64,000 nt of DNA from Blochmannia endosymbiont of Camponotus sp. (GCF_023586365.1 NZ_CP097759.1:62001-126000); one strand, 5' to 3'. Counted from the first letter of the stretch, positions 29,434-39,881 are shown. Made by a program: numbers and translations. The notes: generated from the sequence alone by a model not told the origin.

Positions 29434-30918
29434 ATGAGATCAACATCTATTACTCAAGCATGTAATTTAATTATTTTTGGAGCTAAAGGTGATTTGGCAC
29501 GTAGAAAATTGTTTCCATCATTATATCAATTGGAAAAAATAGGCGCTATTCATCCTGACACACGTATTATAGGAGTAGGTCGTGCAGAATGGAGTCTTGT
29601 TATGTATATCGAAGTTATATATGTTGCTTTAAAAACATTTATGTCGGATCCCATTGACGAATCGCTATGGCATGTGTTCAGAGCACGACTTGATTTTTGT
29701 AATTTAGATGTATATCAAACTGAACGATTTGTTTTGTTGTTAGATAAGCTAAAAAGTATAGATATGGTAACAGTGAATTATCTTGCTATGCCTCCTGATA
29801 CATTTGGTGTTATATGCAAAGGGTTAAGCACTATTGGATTAAATAAACAATCAAATCGTGTAGTTATAGAAAAACCGTTGGGTACTAATTTAGCTTCTGC
29901 TCGTATTATTAATGCGCAGATATCAGAATATTTTGAAGAAAATCAAATTTATCGTATTGATCATTATTTAGGAAAAGAAACGGTTTTGAATTTGTTGGCA
30001 TTGCGTTTCGCAAATTATTTGTTTTCTTCGAATTGGGATAATAATACTATTGATCACGTGCAAATCACTGTGGCGGAAGAAGTAGGTATTGAAGGTCGTT
30101 GGAAATATTTTGATTCGGTAGGGCAAATGCGTGATATGATACAAAGTCATTTATTACAGATTTTGACTATCATAGCAATGTCGCCTCCAACTAATTTAAG
30201 CGCTGATTGTATTCGAGATGAAAAAGTTAAAGTACTTCATTCATTAAGGAAAATTAATTGCAATAACGTACATGATGTTACGGTGCGTGGACAATATACG
30301 TCTGGTTTTATTCAAGGGAAACCAGTTCCTGGTTATTTAGAAGAAGAAGGGGCTAATAAAAGCAGTAATACTGAAACATTTGTATCTATTTGTGTCAACA
30401 TAGATGATTGGCGTTGGACTGGTGTTCCATTTTATCTACGTACCGGGAAAAGGTTACCTATTAAATGTTCTGAAATTGTAATTTTTTTTAAAAAACCAAT
30501 GATTAATTTATTTCCTGATTCATATAAAGATCTGCCTAATAATAAGTTGACTATTCGATTACAGCCAGATGAAGGGATAGATGTTCAGATTTTGAATAAA
30601 GTACCTGGATTAGGTCATAAACATCGATTACATACTACTAAATTAAATTTAAGTTTTTATAAAGATTTTTGCCCAGAACATGTAGTTGATGCATACGAAC
30701 GATTATTGTTAGAGACTATGCGCGGTATCCAAGTATTATTTGTTCGTTGTGATGAAATAGAAGGTGCTTGGAAATGGGTTGATTCTATTGTGCAAGCTTG
30801 GGAATTGGAAAATGACGCCCCTAAGCTTTATCAAGCTGGTACTTGGGGCCCTACAGATTCTGTGACTATGATTGCTAAAGATGGTCGTTTTTGGAATGAA
30901 TATAAATTTCATACGTAA
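29434..30918 (+). CDS. zwf: Glucose-6-phosphate 1-dehydrogenase
   Basis: Oxidises glucose 6-phosphate to 6-phosphogluconolactone with NADP+, the entry to the oxidative pentose-phosphate pathway. It is 494 aa (E. coli 491). The nucleotide-binding fingerprint GAKGDLARRK is at about 16-25, EKPLG at 146-150, and the active-site signature RIDHYLGKE at 174-182. It supplies 6-phosphogluconate for gnd of this window. The stop codon is part of an 8-bp inverted repeat (30916-30923 with 30938-30945) that may help end the transcript. Confidence 0.97.
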   Translation: MRSTSITQACNLIIFGAKGDLARRKLFPSLYQLEKIGAIHPDTRIIGVGRAEWSLVMYIEVIYVALKTFMSDPIDESLWHVFRARLDFCNLDVYQTERFVLLLDKLKSIDMVTVNYLAMPPDTFGVICKGLSTIGLNKQSNRVVIEKPLGTNLASARIINAQISEYFEENQIYRIDHYLGKETVLNLLALRFANYLFSSNWDNNTIDHVQITVAEEVGIEGRWKYFDSVGQMRDMIQSHLLQILTIIAMSPPTNLSADCIRDEKVKVLHSLRKINCNNVHDVTVRGQYTSGFIQGKPVPGYLEEEGANKSSNTETFVSICVNIDDWRWTGVPFYLRTGKRLPIKCSEIVIFFKKPMINLFPDSYKDLPNNKLTIRLQPDEGIDVQILNKVPGLGHKHRLHTTKLNLSFYKDFCPEHVVDAYERLLLETMRGIQVLFVRCDEIEGAWKWVDSIVQAWELENDAPKLYQAGTWGPTDSVTMIAKDGRFWNEYKFHT

Positions 30919-31148
30919 TGATTTTATACATTATAGTAATCATTAATTTGTTTATTTTAATTAATAGAAGTTTAAAATTTTTTATTTTAAAAAACATTTA
31001 TGATAATTGGGTGTTCTTAATTGTTTAAAAAATTAATATCGAAGTGTTTTTATTGCATATAAAAGATTCTTAAAAAATTGAAATTATCTATATCATTGGA
31101 TATTGTGTAAATATTTAGGTCTTTTTATTAAATAGGAAGATGGTTTTT

Positions 31149-32078
31149 ATGATGCGTATTATATTGCTTTTAATTACTAATTTATCAGTAATAATATTAT
31201 TTGGTAGTATATTGAGCTTGTTGGGATGTAGGTCCTCTACTACATTTGAATTAATGAGAATGGCTGGAATATTTGGTTTCGGAGGCGCGGTTATTTCGCT
31301 ATTGTTATCTAAATCTATAGCTTTATCTGCAGTTCATGGCGTGATTATTAGTAAAGCATCTAATGATGTAGAACATTTATTGTTAAAAATAATACACGAT
31401 CAGGCTAAGAAATTAGATATTGGTGCGCCACAGTTGGCTATTTACGATTCTATAGATATGAATGCTTTTGCTACGGGAGCAACAAGAAATTCGGCATTAA
31501 TAGCCGTTAGTACTGGTCTTTTAAAAAATATGAATCAAGAGTCAATTAAGGCTGTTGTTGCTCATGAAATGAATCATATTGCTTCCGGAGATATGATTAC
31601 TATGACCCTTATTCAAGGTATAATTAATACTTTTGTGATTTTTGTGTCGCGTAGTCTTGCCGCGATGATATTTTATTGGACTTCATTTGCAAATGATCAA
31701 CATGATGAGCAGATTGATATCCCTAGCAGCAATTATTGTGATATAAATAATTCTATAGCATATATTATTGTATCAACGATTTTAGAGATTGTGTTCGGTA
31801 TATTTGCTAGTATCATCGTGTTTTGGTTTTCACGTCATCGTGAATTTTATGCGGATGCGGGTGCCGCTAAATTAGTAGGATGTAGAAACGTTATTGCTGC
31901 TTTACAAGAATTAAAAAATAGTCATGAACTTAACACGTCTAATAGTATTACTACTTTGTATATTAATAGTGTAAAAAAAAGTATATTAAGTAATTTATTC
32001 GCATCTCATCCTTCTTTAGATAAGCGGATAGAAGCATTACAACATGGTATTTATTTAAATAAGTCGTCTTATTTTTAA
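31149..32078 (+). CDS. htpX: Membrane zinc metalloprotease HtpX
   Basis: An inner-membrane M48 protease involved in membrane protein quality control together with FtsH. Two N-terminal membrane segments (about 4-24 and 38-56), the zinc site HEMNH at residues 139-143, and two further hydrophobic segments flank the catalytic region; FSRHREFYADAGAAKLVG carries the third zinc ligand. I start at the second ATG (31149): it gives MMRIILLLITNL as in E. coli, puts HExxH at the E. coli positions, and lies 9 nt after AGGAAG. The upstream in-frame ATG at 31140 has no room for a ribosome-binding site. The length is 309 aa against 293 in E. coli. Confidence 0.95.
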   Translation: MMRIILLLITNLSVIILFGSILSLLGCRSSTTFELMRMAGIFGFGGAVISLLLSKSIALSAVHGVIISKASNDVEHLLLKIIHDQAKKLDIGAPQLAIYDSIDMNAFATGATRNSALIAVSTGLLKNMNQESIKAVVAHEMNHIASGDMITMTLIQGIINTFVIFVSRSLAAMIFYWTSFANDQHDEQIDIPSSNYCDINNSIAYIIVSTILEIVFGIFASIIVFWFSRHREFYADAGAAKLVGCRNVIAALQELKNSHELNTSNSITTLYINSVKKSILSNLFASHPSLDKRIEALQHGIYLNKSSYF

Positions 32079-32692
32079 ATAAGTAACTTTGATTAAAGAT
32101 GAAAATCATTGTTTTTATGAGTTTATGTAAAGGGTTGTGTGTTGTATGATTTACAAAGTAAAAAATAAATGCTATCTTACTTGTAGCACTTAGTATGAGC
32201 GTAACGTTTTTATAGAAATATTTATTTTAATTTAATTATGTTCTAAAATAACGAAAAAATTTGTTTTGTTTTTAGGTTTTATGTGGTAGAAATGGTAGTG
32301 TAGATTAGTTCTTTATTTATATGTAAAATCTTTTAGATATTGTTATTAATTGAATAAATTGGTTTACATCATAGTGATGTGTGTTGGATTGCATCGTTAC
32401 TTCAGTATGTTTTTTGAATTATTCTTGTTAGTGATGATCGTGAAGATATAAATGAAAGATGTTTTATATATTATTAGTAGGATCATTTAATCATAGGATT
32501 AGGTGATGAAATGTCAGGTAAACCGAGATATGCTTCCGTATATAAGTAGTATTTTGATAACTTCAGTAAAGAAGTGTTATGTATGAATAATATAATTTCC
32601 TCTTATTTGAATGTTTCGCGAGAATAATAACTCTGGTTTGTCTTTTAATCGCTGTTACGGCAAATGTAAACACTCTAAAGGAAATACGTAAG
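32079..32692. promoter_or_regulatory. Long region upstream of cspC
   Basis: 614 bp between htpX and cspC, both on the plus strand. In E. coli this interval holds yobF, yebO, mgrB and kdgR; none is recognisable here. A 26-codon ORF at 32506-32586 shows no convincing match to YobF. A good AAAGGA ribosome-binding site lies before cspC. A long cold-shock 5' leader is possible but not shown. Confidence 0.4.
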
Positions 32693-32902
32693 ATGGCAAA
32701 AATTAAAGGTCAAGTAAAATGGTTTAATGAATCTAAAGGTTTTGGTTTTATTACACCGTCAGATGGTAGTAAAGATGTATTTGTACATTTTTCTGCCATT
32801 CAAGGAAATGGATTTAAAACTTTGTCTGAGGGACAAAGTGTAGAATTTGAAATTCAAGATGGACATAAAGGTCCGTCTGCTGTAAACGTGACGGCTTTAT
32901 AA
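32693..32902 (+). CDS. cspC: Cold-shock-like protein CspC
   Basis: A 69-aa single cold-shock domain that binds single-stranded RNA and DNA; in E. coli it is constitutive and acts as an RNA chaperone. The RNP1 motif KGFGFITP and RNP2 motif VFVHFSAI are intact. Almost every residue matches E. coli CspC ([19 protein letters not shown]), making it one of the most conserved proteins here. The ATG follows AAAGGAAATACGTAAG. Confidence 0.97.
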   Translation: MAKIKGQVKWFNESKGFGFITPSDGSKDVFVHFSAIQGNGFKTLSEGQSVEFEIQDGHKGPSAVNVTAL

Positions 32903-33219
32903 TCTGTTGATTGTGATGTATGTGTATTTATATGAAATAAGGGTATTTTGAAAATAAACAGCGAGTATCATAGTACAAATTTACTGTTGATGTGAAATAC
33001 ATAGTATACATAGTGCTTTTTTAAAGTTTAAAAATATGTGCAGGTATATGAGAGAAGATGTGGTACTAATGTGTTAATTTAGTAATTTTGGTAAAGATCT
33101 TAAAATAATGGATGATGGTTACTGCTGTGATAGTAATTTAGAGCTACAAAAAAATAAGAGAACCTAAAAAGTAAAAGTATTTAGGTTCTCTTATTTTTTT
33201 GTAGCTCTAAATTACTTGT
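32903..33219. other. Convergent gap cspC-manZ
   Basis: 317 bp without a gene between convergent cspC and manZ. The manZ side is taken up by the 37-bp hairpin. Confidence 0.5.
33132..33216. terminator. 37-bp perfect hairpin after manZ
   Basis: Arms at 33132-33168 and 33180-33216 are exact reverse complements with an 11-nt loop. The outer end is only 3 nt past the manZ stop codon, and cspC converges from the other side. Each arm contains a run of seven A or T. A bidirectional end of the manXYZ and cspC transcripts is most likely; the length also suggests a substrate for RNase III. Confidence 0.65.
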
Positions 33220-34086
33220 TTAAAGCCCTAATAGTCCTGTGCGGTACCCAACAATCCCGACCCCAAAAAATCCTATAATAATCCATAGTGCATTTATTTT
33301 TTTATTCAGTAACCACATGCAACCAAACGTTAACAATAAAGGAACAAATCCAGGCATGAGCTGATCTAAAATATTTTGTACAGTTGTGACTACTGTATTT
33401 CCATCATTATCAGTAATTTTAGAAAGTACGCATGGTATGTTTATATGTGTCCATTTGTTAACTAATGCTCCCATAACAAATAAACCTAAAATGGAAGAAC
33501 CTTCTGTCAATTTTTGCAAAACCCCTCCTTCCATATCGTTAACAATGCTGATTCCTTTTTTATAACCATACGTGATGCCATAATAACGAGTAGCTAGTCT
33601 TGCTGTGTTGAACAAAACAAAAAATAGACACGGACCTAATAAATTCCCTCCTATGGCGATTCCTGCTCCTAGGGCAGCAAATACCGGTCTAGCGGTTCCC
33701 CAAAATATTGGATCACCTACTCCGGCTAAAGGCCCCATTAGTCCTACTTTTAAACCATTGATAGAAGCGTTATCTATAGTAGTAGCACCATTAGCCTTTT
33801 GTTCCTCCATGGCCATAGTGACTCCTAATATAGGGGCAGCGACATATGGGTGTGTATTGAAAAATTCTAAATGTCGTTTAATTGCTTCTTTTTGATCTTT
33901 ACTATTTTTTGGGTATAAACGTCGGATTACTGGAATCATAGAAAAACAAAATCCTAATGCTTGCATACGTTCAAAATTCCAAGATCCTTGAAAAATATTA
34001 GAACGAATAAAAACTGCGCGTATATCATTTTTTTTTAATTTTATTGTTTTTGTTTTAGTATAGATTTTTTGAGGATTATTAATCAT
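33220..34086 (-). CDS. manZ: Mannose PTS enzyme IID component
   Basis: A membrane subunit of the mannose/glucose phosphotransferase permease, working with ManY. It is 288 aa (E. coli ManZ 283 to 286). Conserved blocks include SNIFQGSWNFERMQALGF, HLEFFNTHPYVAAPILGV, GLKVGLMGPLAGVGDP and the C-terminal ALWIIIGFFGVGIVGYRTGLL. The N-terminus contains an in-frame run of nine A. It is the last gene of manXYZ and ends 3 nt before a 37-bp hairpin. Confidence 0.96.
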   Translation of the reverse strand: MINNPQKIYTKTKTIKLKKNDIRAVFIRSNIFQGSWNFERMQALGFCFSMIPVIRRLYPKNSKDQKEAIKRHLEFFNTHPYVAAPILGVTMAMEEQKANGATTIDNASINGLKVGLMGPLAGVGDPIFWGTARPVFAALGAGIAIGGNLLGPCLFFVLFNTARLATRYYGITYGYKKGISIVNDMEGGVLQKLTEGSSILGLFVMGALVNKWTHINIPCVLSKITDNDGNTVVTTVQNILDQLMPGFVPLLLTFGCMWLLNKKINALWIIIGFFGVGIVGYRTGLLGL

Positions 34087-34112
34087 TATAATTACCTATT
34101 AATCTAGTCTTA

Positions 34113-34922
34113 TTAATCTAGTTCATCATCAAGTTTACTTGGAGACTGAACAGTTGGGTTAGTTATATTTTGTTTGTTAACTTGATTATAACGTGGAGAC
34201 AATTGGATGTACAGGATGGCCATAATTATACCAATGATACCCAATGCGACTAAATTGAAATCAGTAAAGGCTGTAATAACAAATCCTAGAAAAAAAAACG
34301 GCATTAAATATCCCGCGCGCATCATATTTATGACCATAGCATAACCAACTACAACAATAATACCTCCAGCAATATTTAGACCGTTAGTTATCACTTCTGG
34401 AATAGCATGGAGCATAGAGTGCACTGTTTCAGTTCCAACAGAAACTCCGACAATAGTAGCTGGAATTGAAACCCGCATAGCTTGTAACATGAGAGCTGTA
34501 ATATGAATCCAACTTAAAATTTTTATATTACAGTGTTCAGCTGCTTTATCAGCGGCGTGTTGGAATGCTACAGTAATAGTGCGTACAATAATGGTCAATA
34601 CTTGTCCGGTAGCAGCTAATGGAATTGCTAAAGCGATTCCAGCCCCGATAGATTGCTGTCCCATAATGACTAAAATAGTAGAAATAATTGAAGCTAAAGC
34701 AGTATCGGGTGCTACAGCAGCTCCTATATTCATCCATCCTAGTGCTATCATTTCTAGTGTGCCGCCAATAATGATCCCAGTTTTTATATCTCCTAAAATT
34801 AATCCAGTTAGCGTACATGCTATTAATGGTCTATGACACTGAAATTCGTCGAGTATTGAGCCCATTCCTATAATACAAGATGTAATAAACAATAAAATAA
34901 TTTGAAGTGCGTTAATTTCCAT
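34113..34922 (-). CDS. manY: Mannose PTS enzyme IIC component
   Basis: The sugar-translocating membrane subunit of the mannose PTS. It is 269 aa (E. coli 266) and highly hydrophobic, starting MEINALQIILLFITSCIIGM, with the family segment GIIIGGTLEMIALGWMNIGAA. Together with ManZ it forms the channel; ManX donates the phosphate. It lies 26 nt upstream of manZ and 75 nt downstream of manX. The hydrophilic C-terminal tail (after about residue 245) is poorly conserved. Confidence 0.96.
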   Translation of the reverse strand: MEINALQIILLFITSCIIGMGSILDEFQCHRPLIACTLTGLILGDIKTGIIIGGTLEMIALGWMNIGAAVAPDTALASIISTILVIMGQQSIGAGIALAIPLAATGQVLTIIVRTITVAFQHAADKAAEHCNIKILSWIHITALMLQAMRVSIPATIVGVSVGTETVHSMLHAIPEVITNGLNIAGGIIVVVGYAMVINMMRAGYLMPFFFLGFVITAFTDFNLVALGIIGIIMAILYIQLSPRYNQVNKQNITNPTVQSPSKLDDELD

Positions 34923-34997
34923 TTCATTTCCTGAATATATGAAAATAAAATATAGTGTTTACATGAATTTATTAAATAAAATTGTATATTTAATTAA

Positions 34998-35972
34998 TTA
35001 GGAATTATTTATTTTTTTTATTAATTGCATCATTTTTAATGATGGATCTGATGGCACTTTACGTACTTCTAATTCAATGCCATATTGATTAAGTTTTTTA
35101 AAAGCTTCAATATCTGTGTTATTTACTGATATAGCATTATTTATTTGTTTTTTATCTTTATAAAAAGCCATTCCCCCAATATTTACTGAATTGATAGGAA
35201 CGCCGCCTTCAAAAAGACGCAAAACATCTGTAGGGTTAGTGAATAACATGATAACTTTATCTCCGGAGTATTTAGGATTATTGTATACACGTATAGCTTT
35301 ATTGATATCTAGAACATGCGCAGTTATTCCAGGGGGGGTTACTTGAGTTAGTAAAGTTTTTCGGATCATGTCTTTAGATACTTCGTCGTTTACTACTATG
35401 ATACGTTGAATATTGTATTCTTTAGCCCAACGAGTTACTACCTGTCCATGAATCAATCTATCATCAATACGTGCTAAGCAAATGATCATATGGTTTTTGT
35501 TATTTTTATCTGATAATTCAGGTGCGGTGGGGTGTTTAGTGATATCTTTTTCATCGTATAAATGATTATGAGCTAAGGAGTATTTTACTGATTTTATACT
35601 TTCACTACCAGATTTTAATGCGATTTGTACTAGTTCTTGAAAGGAGTGGATATTATCGCGCGCCATAAAAACTTCAATTAACATAGGGATGTTCATTCCT
35701 GTAACAATATCATATTTTTCTTTATTTAACACGATACTATGAGCGGCATTAAACGGGCTTCCTCCCCAGGTGTCCACTAAAAATAATACCCCTGCGCTTT
35801 TATTAAGATTTGATAGATGTACATGATATTTTTCAATTAATATTTTAGTGTTGTCTTCGGGCAATAAATCAACCCACGCAACATTTTGTTGTTTTCCTAT
35901 GATCATTTCAGTGGTTTCAATCAATTTTTTAGATACAGAACCGTGAGCTCCTAATATTATAGCAATAGTCAC
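34998..35972 (-). CDS. manX: Mannose PTS enzyme IIAB component
   Basis: The cytoplasmic phosphocarrier of the mannose PTS. The IIA domain (about 1-130) has phosphorylated His10 in GAHG, a variable linker (about 131-160) follows, and the IIB domain carries His175 in ARIDDRLIHGQV, the same numbering as E. coli ManX (323 aa; here 324). The E. coli Ala/Pro-rich linker is replaced by an Asn/Lys-rich one. The start codon is GTG with GAGGA upstream. A 19-bp bulged hairpin sits 27 nt before the start. In E. coli this leader is the target of the SgrS small RNA; no SgrS is visible here. Confidence 0.95.
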   Translation of the reverse strand: MTIAIILGAHGSVSKKLIETTEMIIGKQQNVAWVDLLPEDNTKILIEKYHVHLSNLNKSAGVLFLVDTWGGSPFNAAHSIVLNKEKYDIVTGMNIPMLIEVFMARDNIHSFQELVQIALKSGSESIKSVKYSLAHNHLYDEKDITKHPTAPELSDKNNKNHMIICLARIDDRLIHGQVVTRWAKEYNIQRIIVVNDEVSKDMIRKTLLTQVTPPGITAHVLDINKAIRVYNNPKYSGDKVIMLFTNPTDVLRLFEGGVPINSVNIGGMAFYKDKKQINNAISVNNTDIEAFKKLNQYGIELEVRKVPSDPSLKMMQLIKKINNS

Positions 35973-36511
35973 TACTTTTTCCTCTTTTGAGTATTTTTAA
36001 CAATTCCTCATTATTTTAAGTATTAAAATAATAGGAATTGTTTTCAATGTTATCGTACATAGGTTAACATTGTTTTGATATTTAAAAATAAAAAATATAC
36101 TACTATAATGGTTTAGGTTATTTTTAATTTTTGTTTCAACCAATAGAAAGTATAGAATTAAAATAAACTTAATGTACTTCAAAAAAAATAACCGAGTGTA
36201 TTATACTGTCTTTTTTGTCGTAATGATACATTATATTTAATGTTAGAATATTTATTTTCAATAATTTGAAGAGATATTTTATGCATTACCATAATAATGG
36301 TCTTATTATGTAAGTGATATCCACATAATTTTGTGGTTAAATATATATATATATATTTAATTTTTTATCAACACCCTCCTCTACACAAACTTGTATTTTG
36401 ATCGTGTTTACTTTATTGCTGACAACTTCACTATGTAATCAGATATTTTAATATGTTTAATATAAATATGCCATGAGACGATTTGTTATCTAATGTTCAA
36501 TGGAGATTATC
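35973..36511. promoter_or_regulatory. Divergent region manX-yoaE
   Basis: 539 bp between divergent genes. The manX side holds the leader hairpin at 35999-36042; the yoaE side has a GGAG ribosome-binding site 6 nt before its ATG. Promoters cannot be assigned individually. Confidence 0.45.
35999..36042 (-). promoter_or_regulatory. Leader hairpin of manXYZ
   Basis: A 19-bp stem (35999-36018 with 36024-36042) with a single bulged base at 36009 and a 5-nt loop, placed 27 nt upstream of the manX GTG and just before its Shine-Dalgarno. Its position in the untranslated leader suggests control of stability or translation. This function is inferred from position only. Confidence 0.5.
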
Positions 36512-38065
36512 ATGGAATTTTTAACAGACATATCAATGTGGATAGGATTCTTAACTTTAGTAATTTTAGAAATTGTACTTGGCGTCGATAATTTGGTTTT
36601 TATTGCTATTTTAACAGACAGACTTCCAAAAAAACAACGTGAACGTGCATGTATTATCGGGTTAACATTAGCATTAATAATGCGTATCGCATTATTATCT
36701 TTGATCTCATGGTTTGTTACTCTCACAAAACCATTGTGCAAGATTGCTACTTTTTCATTTTCTGGAAGAGATTTAATTTTATTATTTGGGGGTATTTTTC
36801 TTTTATTTAAAGCAACTACTGAATTACATCAACAACTAGAACATAAAGTACATAATCACACTAGTCGTGGATATGCTAGTTTTTGGGTAGTAGTAATACA
36901 AATTGTAGTTTTTGATGCTATTTTTTCTCTTGATGCAGTAATAACAGCTGTCGGTACAGTAGAGAATTTAACAATAATGATAATAGCAGTTGTTATAGCA
37001 GTAGTAATAATGTCGCTATCATCTCGTTTATTAACTAATTTCATTAATAGTCATCAAACTGTAGTAGTTTTATGTCTGAGTTTTTTATTAATTATTGGTT
37101 TGAGTTTAATTGCAGAGGGAATTGGATTTTATATACCAAAAGGTTATTTATATGTTGCTATTGGATTTTCGGTGTTAATTGAATTATTTAATCAAATTGC
37201 TCATTGTAATTCTATGAAGGGTCAATCAACTAAATCAATGCGTGAACGCACAGCAGAAGCAATTATGAGGTTAATGGGTAATACAGCTCAATGGAACTTT
37301 GATACAGAGAAAAATTCTTCAGTTCTTTTATCAAAAACACATTTTGCTGAAGAGGAGCGCCATATGATTACTGGAGTATTATCGTTAGCTTCACGCACCT
37401 TACGAAGTATAATGACTCCTCGAAATGAAATTTCGTGGTTAGATTCTCAAAAACCAGTGCAAGAGTTATATTCTACATTAATGAATACTCCTCATAATAT
37501 GTTTCCAGTATGTAATGGTGAATTGGATCAATTAATAGGAATTGTTCGTGCTAAAGATTTAATGGCAGCTATTGCTAATGGAGAACGGTTAGAAACACAT
37601 GCTTCAGAAAATTTGCCCATTGTAGTTCCAGAAACTTTGGATGTATTAAATTTATTGAAAGAATTGCGGCGTGCAAAAGGAAGTATGGTTGTTGTATCTA
37701 ACGAATTTGGTATTATTCAAGGATTAATAACTCCTTTGGATGTATTAGAGGCTATAGCTGGTGAATTTCCTGATGAAGATGAAACACCAGAAATTGAAAT
37801 AATTAATAATGGGACAGGTTGGTTAGCAAAAGGTAGTATGGATTTACATGCATTACAACAGGCATTACAGGCTTATGATTTGGTGCATGTTTGTGATCAT
37901 GTAGCTTCTTTAGCTGGTTTGTTGTTATCCCGTTGCGACCGTATACCAAAAGAGGGCGATGTGTTAACAATTAATAGATGGCGTTTTATAATTCGAAAAA
38001 TGATAGAGTATCGCATTGAATTAGTAGAAATAGAATGCCTTTTATTTTTTAATGATACACACTAA
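36512..38065 (+). CDS. yoaE: TerC-family membrane protein with CBS and CorC/HlyC domains
   Basis: A 517-aa inner-membrane protein collinear with E. coli YoaE (518 aa). The N-terminal TerC domain has about seven membrane segments with the acidic motifs [16 protein letters not shown] and [14 protein letters not shown], typical of proposed metal-ion transporters. Two CBS domains (about 300-420) and a C-terminal CorC/HlyC domain follow. The substrate is not established; manganese or other metals are suspected for the family. The start at 36512 (MEFLTD) matches E. coli and has GGAG 6 nt upstream; an in-frame ATG at 36500 would overlap that site. It lies next to manX as in E. coli. Confidence 0.92.
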   Translation: MEFLTDISMWIGFLTLVILEIVLGVDNLVFIAILTDRLPKKQRERACIIGLTLALIMRIALLSLISWFVTLTKPLCKIATFSFSGRDLILLFGGIFLLFKATTELHQQLEHKVHNHTSRGYASFWVVVIQIVVFDAIFSLDAVITAVGTVENLTIMIIAVVIAVVIMSLSSRLLTNFINSHQTVVVLCLSFLLIIGLSLIAEGIGFYIPKGYLYVAIGFSVLIELFNQIAHCNSMKGQSTKSMRERTAEAIMRLMGNTAQWNFDTEKNSSVLLSKTHFAEEERHMITGVLSLASRTLRSIMTPRNEISWLDSQKPVQELYSTLMNTPHNMFPVCNGELDQLIGIVRAKDLMAAIANGERLETHASENLPIVVPETLDVLNLLKELRRAKGSMVVVSNEFGIIQGLITPLDVLEAIAGEFPDEDETPEIEIINNGTGWLAKGSMDLHALQQALQAYDLVHVCDHVASLAGLLLSRCDRIPKEGDVLTINRWRFIIRKMIEYRIELVEIECLLFFNDTH

Positions 38066-38128
38066 TAAATAGTATTGTTAATATATACATATGTATATAT
38101 AATATTAAAAATTGTTGATTTAAAGTAG

Positions 38129-39517
38129 TTATTTTAAATAAAATTTTTTTAGTAGCGGTAGTAATAAAGTAGAGACTTTGTCTTTCATTTCTTGATATTC
38201 TATTTCTTCATCGCTGTCGAAGATAATACCGCTCCCTACCGAACAAAATAGATGTTGTCTTTCAGCTAATATTGTTCTGATAGCAATACTGGTATCCATA
38301 TTACCACAACAACTTAAGTATCCAATACTGCCAGACCAAACGTTCCGGCGTTGTGGTTCAAGTTGTTCAATTAATTGCATAACTTGAACCTTTGGGGCTC
38401 CAATTATAGATCCTCCTGGAAAACATGCACGTAATAAATCACAAGCAGAAAAATTATTAGACAGTTCTCCTGTAATGGTGCTGATCATATGATGCACCCC
38501 TGGAAATGATTGAATATCAAATAGTTTAGACACACGAATACTACCTGGAACAGCTACTTTTCCAATGTCATTTCTTAATAAGTCAACAATCATTAAATTT
38601 TCTGATTGATTTTTTGTAGATTCAGATAATTTAATAATTTGGTGATAATCATCTTGTACGTTTTTTAATCTAGGCAATGTACCTTTAATAGGTTGGGTTT
38701 TGATTTTTGTATTATGTAATCTCAGAAAACGTTCTGGAGATAAGCTGAGTATACTCAATTTGTTTGGTAGTCGAATAAAAGCCGAAAAAGGTGCGTGATT
38801 ATAATGTAACAGGTAACGAAATGCTATCCATTCATCTCCTATATATGGAGCAAAGAAACGCTGAGAAAGACATACTTGGTAGCAATTTCCTGAAATTATA
38901 TGTTTTTGGATAGTACGAAATTTTTGTGCATATTCGGATCGACTAATGTTACTTTTCCATGGTTGTATGAGATTAAATGATGTATTGGAAACATGATTGT
39001 TATATATATGTTGTTGTTTATATATCCAGGTTAATATTTGATTGGGATCATCATGAGTAACAAGATAATTTTTACAAAGTTTATGATCTGCAATGATCGC
39101 CCAGCGATACAAACCTATTGCCATATCTGGGAACGAAAGATCTTGTTCTGCTAATTTTGGAAGTGATTCAATACATCTTGCGAGATCATATCCAAATACA
39201 CCTAAAAATCCACCTTGAAATGGTAATTGAAAATTATTTTCCGGTTTCATATTCATGATATGAATATATTTTTTTAATAAGATAAATGGATCTGTATTAT
39301 TAATTTGATGATTTTTACCATAAGAAATTGTAGTGATATTTTTGTGCGTTATTAATGTTAGTGTTGGATCAGTAACTAATATATCAAAACGACTATCTGG
39401 GTGTTTATTATTATGACCAGAATACAATAACATAGACCATGGTGTGTTAGATAAAGGCTCAAAAAGATTCAGTATAGTTTGAGGATGATAGGGTAATTCT
39501 ATAAGATGGATGCCCAT
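38129..39517 (-). CDS. pabB: Aminodeoxychorismate synthase component I
   Basis: Converts chorismate and ammonia to 4-amino-4-deoxychorismate, the precursor of p-aminobenzoate for folate. It is 462 aa (E. coli 453), with the chorismate-binding fold: N-terminal SRFDILVTDP and LPFQGGFLGVFGYDLAR, and the catalytic half with QPIKGTLPR (Lys typical of PabB, where TrpE has PIAGT), LMIVDLLRNDIG and the FPGGSIIGAPK block. The glutamine amidotransferase partner PabA is not in this window; TrpG at 61253-61867 could serve both enzymes, as in some bacteria, but this is inference. Confidence 0.94.
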   Translation of the reverse strand: MGIHLIELPYHPQTILNLFEPLSNTPWSMLLYSGHNNKHPDSRFDILVTDPTLTLITHKNITTISYGKNHQINNTDPFILLKKYIHIMNMKPENNFQLPFQGGFLGVFGYDLARCIESLPKLAEQDLSFPDMAIGLYRWAIIADHKLCKNYLVTHDDPNQILTWIYKQQHIYNNHVSNTSFNLIQPWKSNISRSEYAQKFRTIQKHIISGNCYQVCLSQRFFAPYIGDEWIAFRYLLHYNHAPFSAFIRLPNKLSILSLSPERFLRLHNTKIKTQPIKGTLPRLKNVQDDYHQIIKLSESTKNQSENLMIVDLLRNDIGKVAVPGSIRVSKLFDIQSFPGVHHMISTITGELSNNFSACDLLRACFPGGSIIGAPKVQVMQLIEQLEPQRRNVWSGSIGYLSCCGNMDTSIAIRTILAERQHLFCSVGSGIIFDSDEEIEYQEMKDKVSTLLLPLLKKFYLK

Positions 39518-39881
39518 GTAAAATAGATGTTTCCTGTATGATTTTAAAATATATATAATTATATATATTTTATTTGATCGTTATTACCTGTAGAAAATGA
39601 AGAATATTTAAAATTTATGCTGTTGCATGTATCGGATTTAATTATTGTATATGCATTTTATTTTAGAACACTTTAAAAATCACATGATTAATATATTTAT
39701 ACTACTGTGTTAAAATACTCGATTGTTATATCATCGGTATGATGAAAATATTAATATAATTTTTAGTTTTAATCATTGTAGTTTGTTTAATAAAATTTTA
39801 TATTTTACTATAAGTATTACATATATCATGTAATATAGTTATAACTTTATTTTTATATAATCTCGTTTTTATTTGCGTGAT
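39518..39881. promoter_or_regulatory. Divergent gap pabB-tsaB
   Basis: 364 bp of AT-rich DNA between divergent genes, with no recognisable gene remnant. It must hold both promoters; none can be assigned with confidence. Confidence 0.4.

Noticed and set aside
32506-32586. 26-codon ORF upstream of cspC, considered as a YobF remnant
   Set aside because: Position fits E. coli yobF-cspC, but the peptide shows no convincing match to YobF.
38081-38100. 20-nt perfect palindrome between yoaE and pabB
   Set aside because: It is almost only alternating A and T around CATATG, so symmetry of this length is easily fortuitous; it may still help end the converging transcripts.
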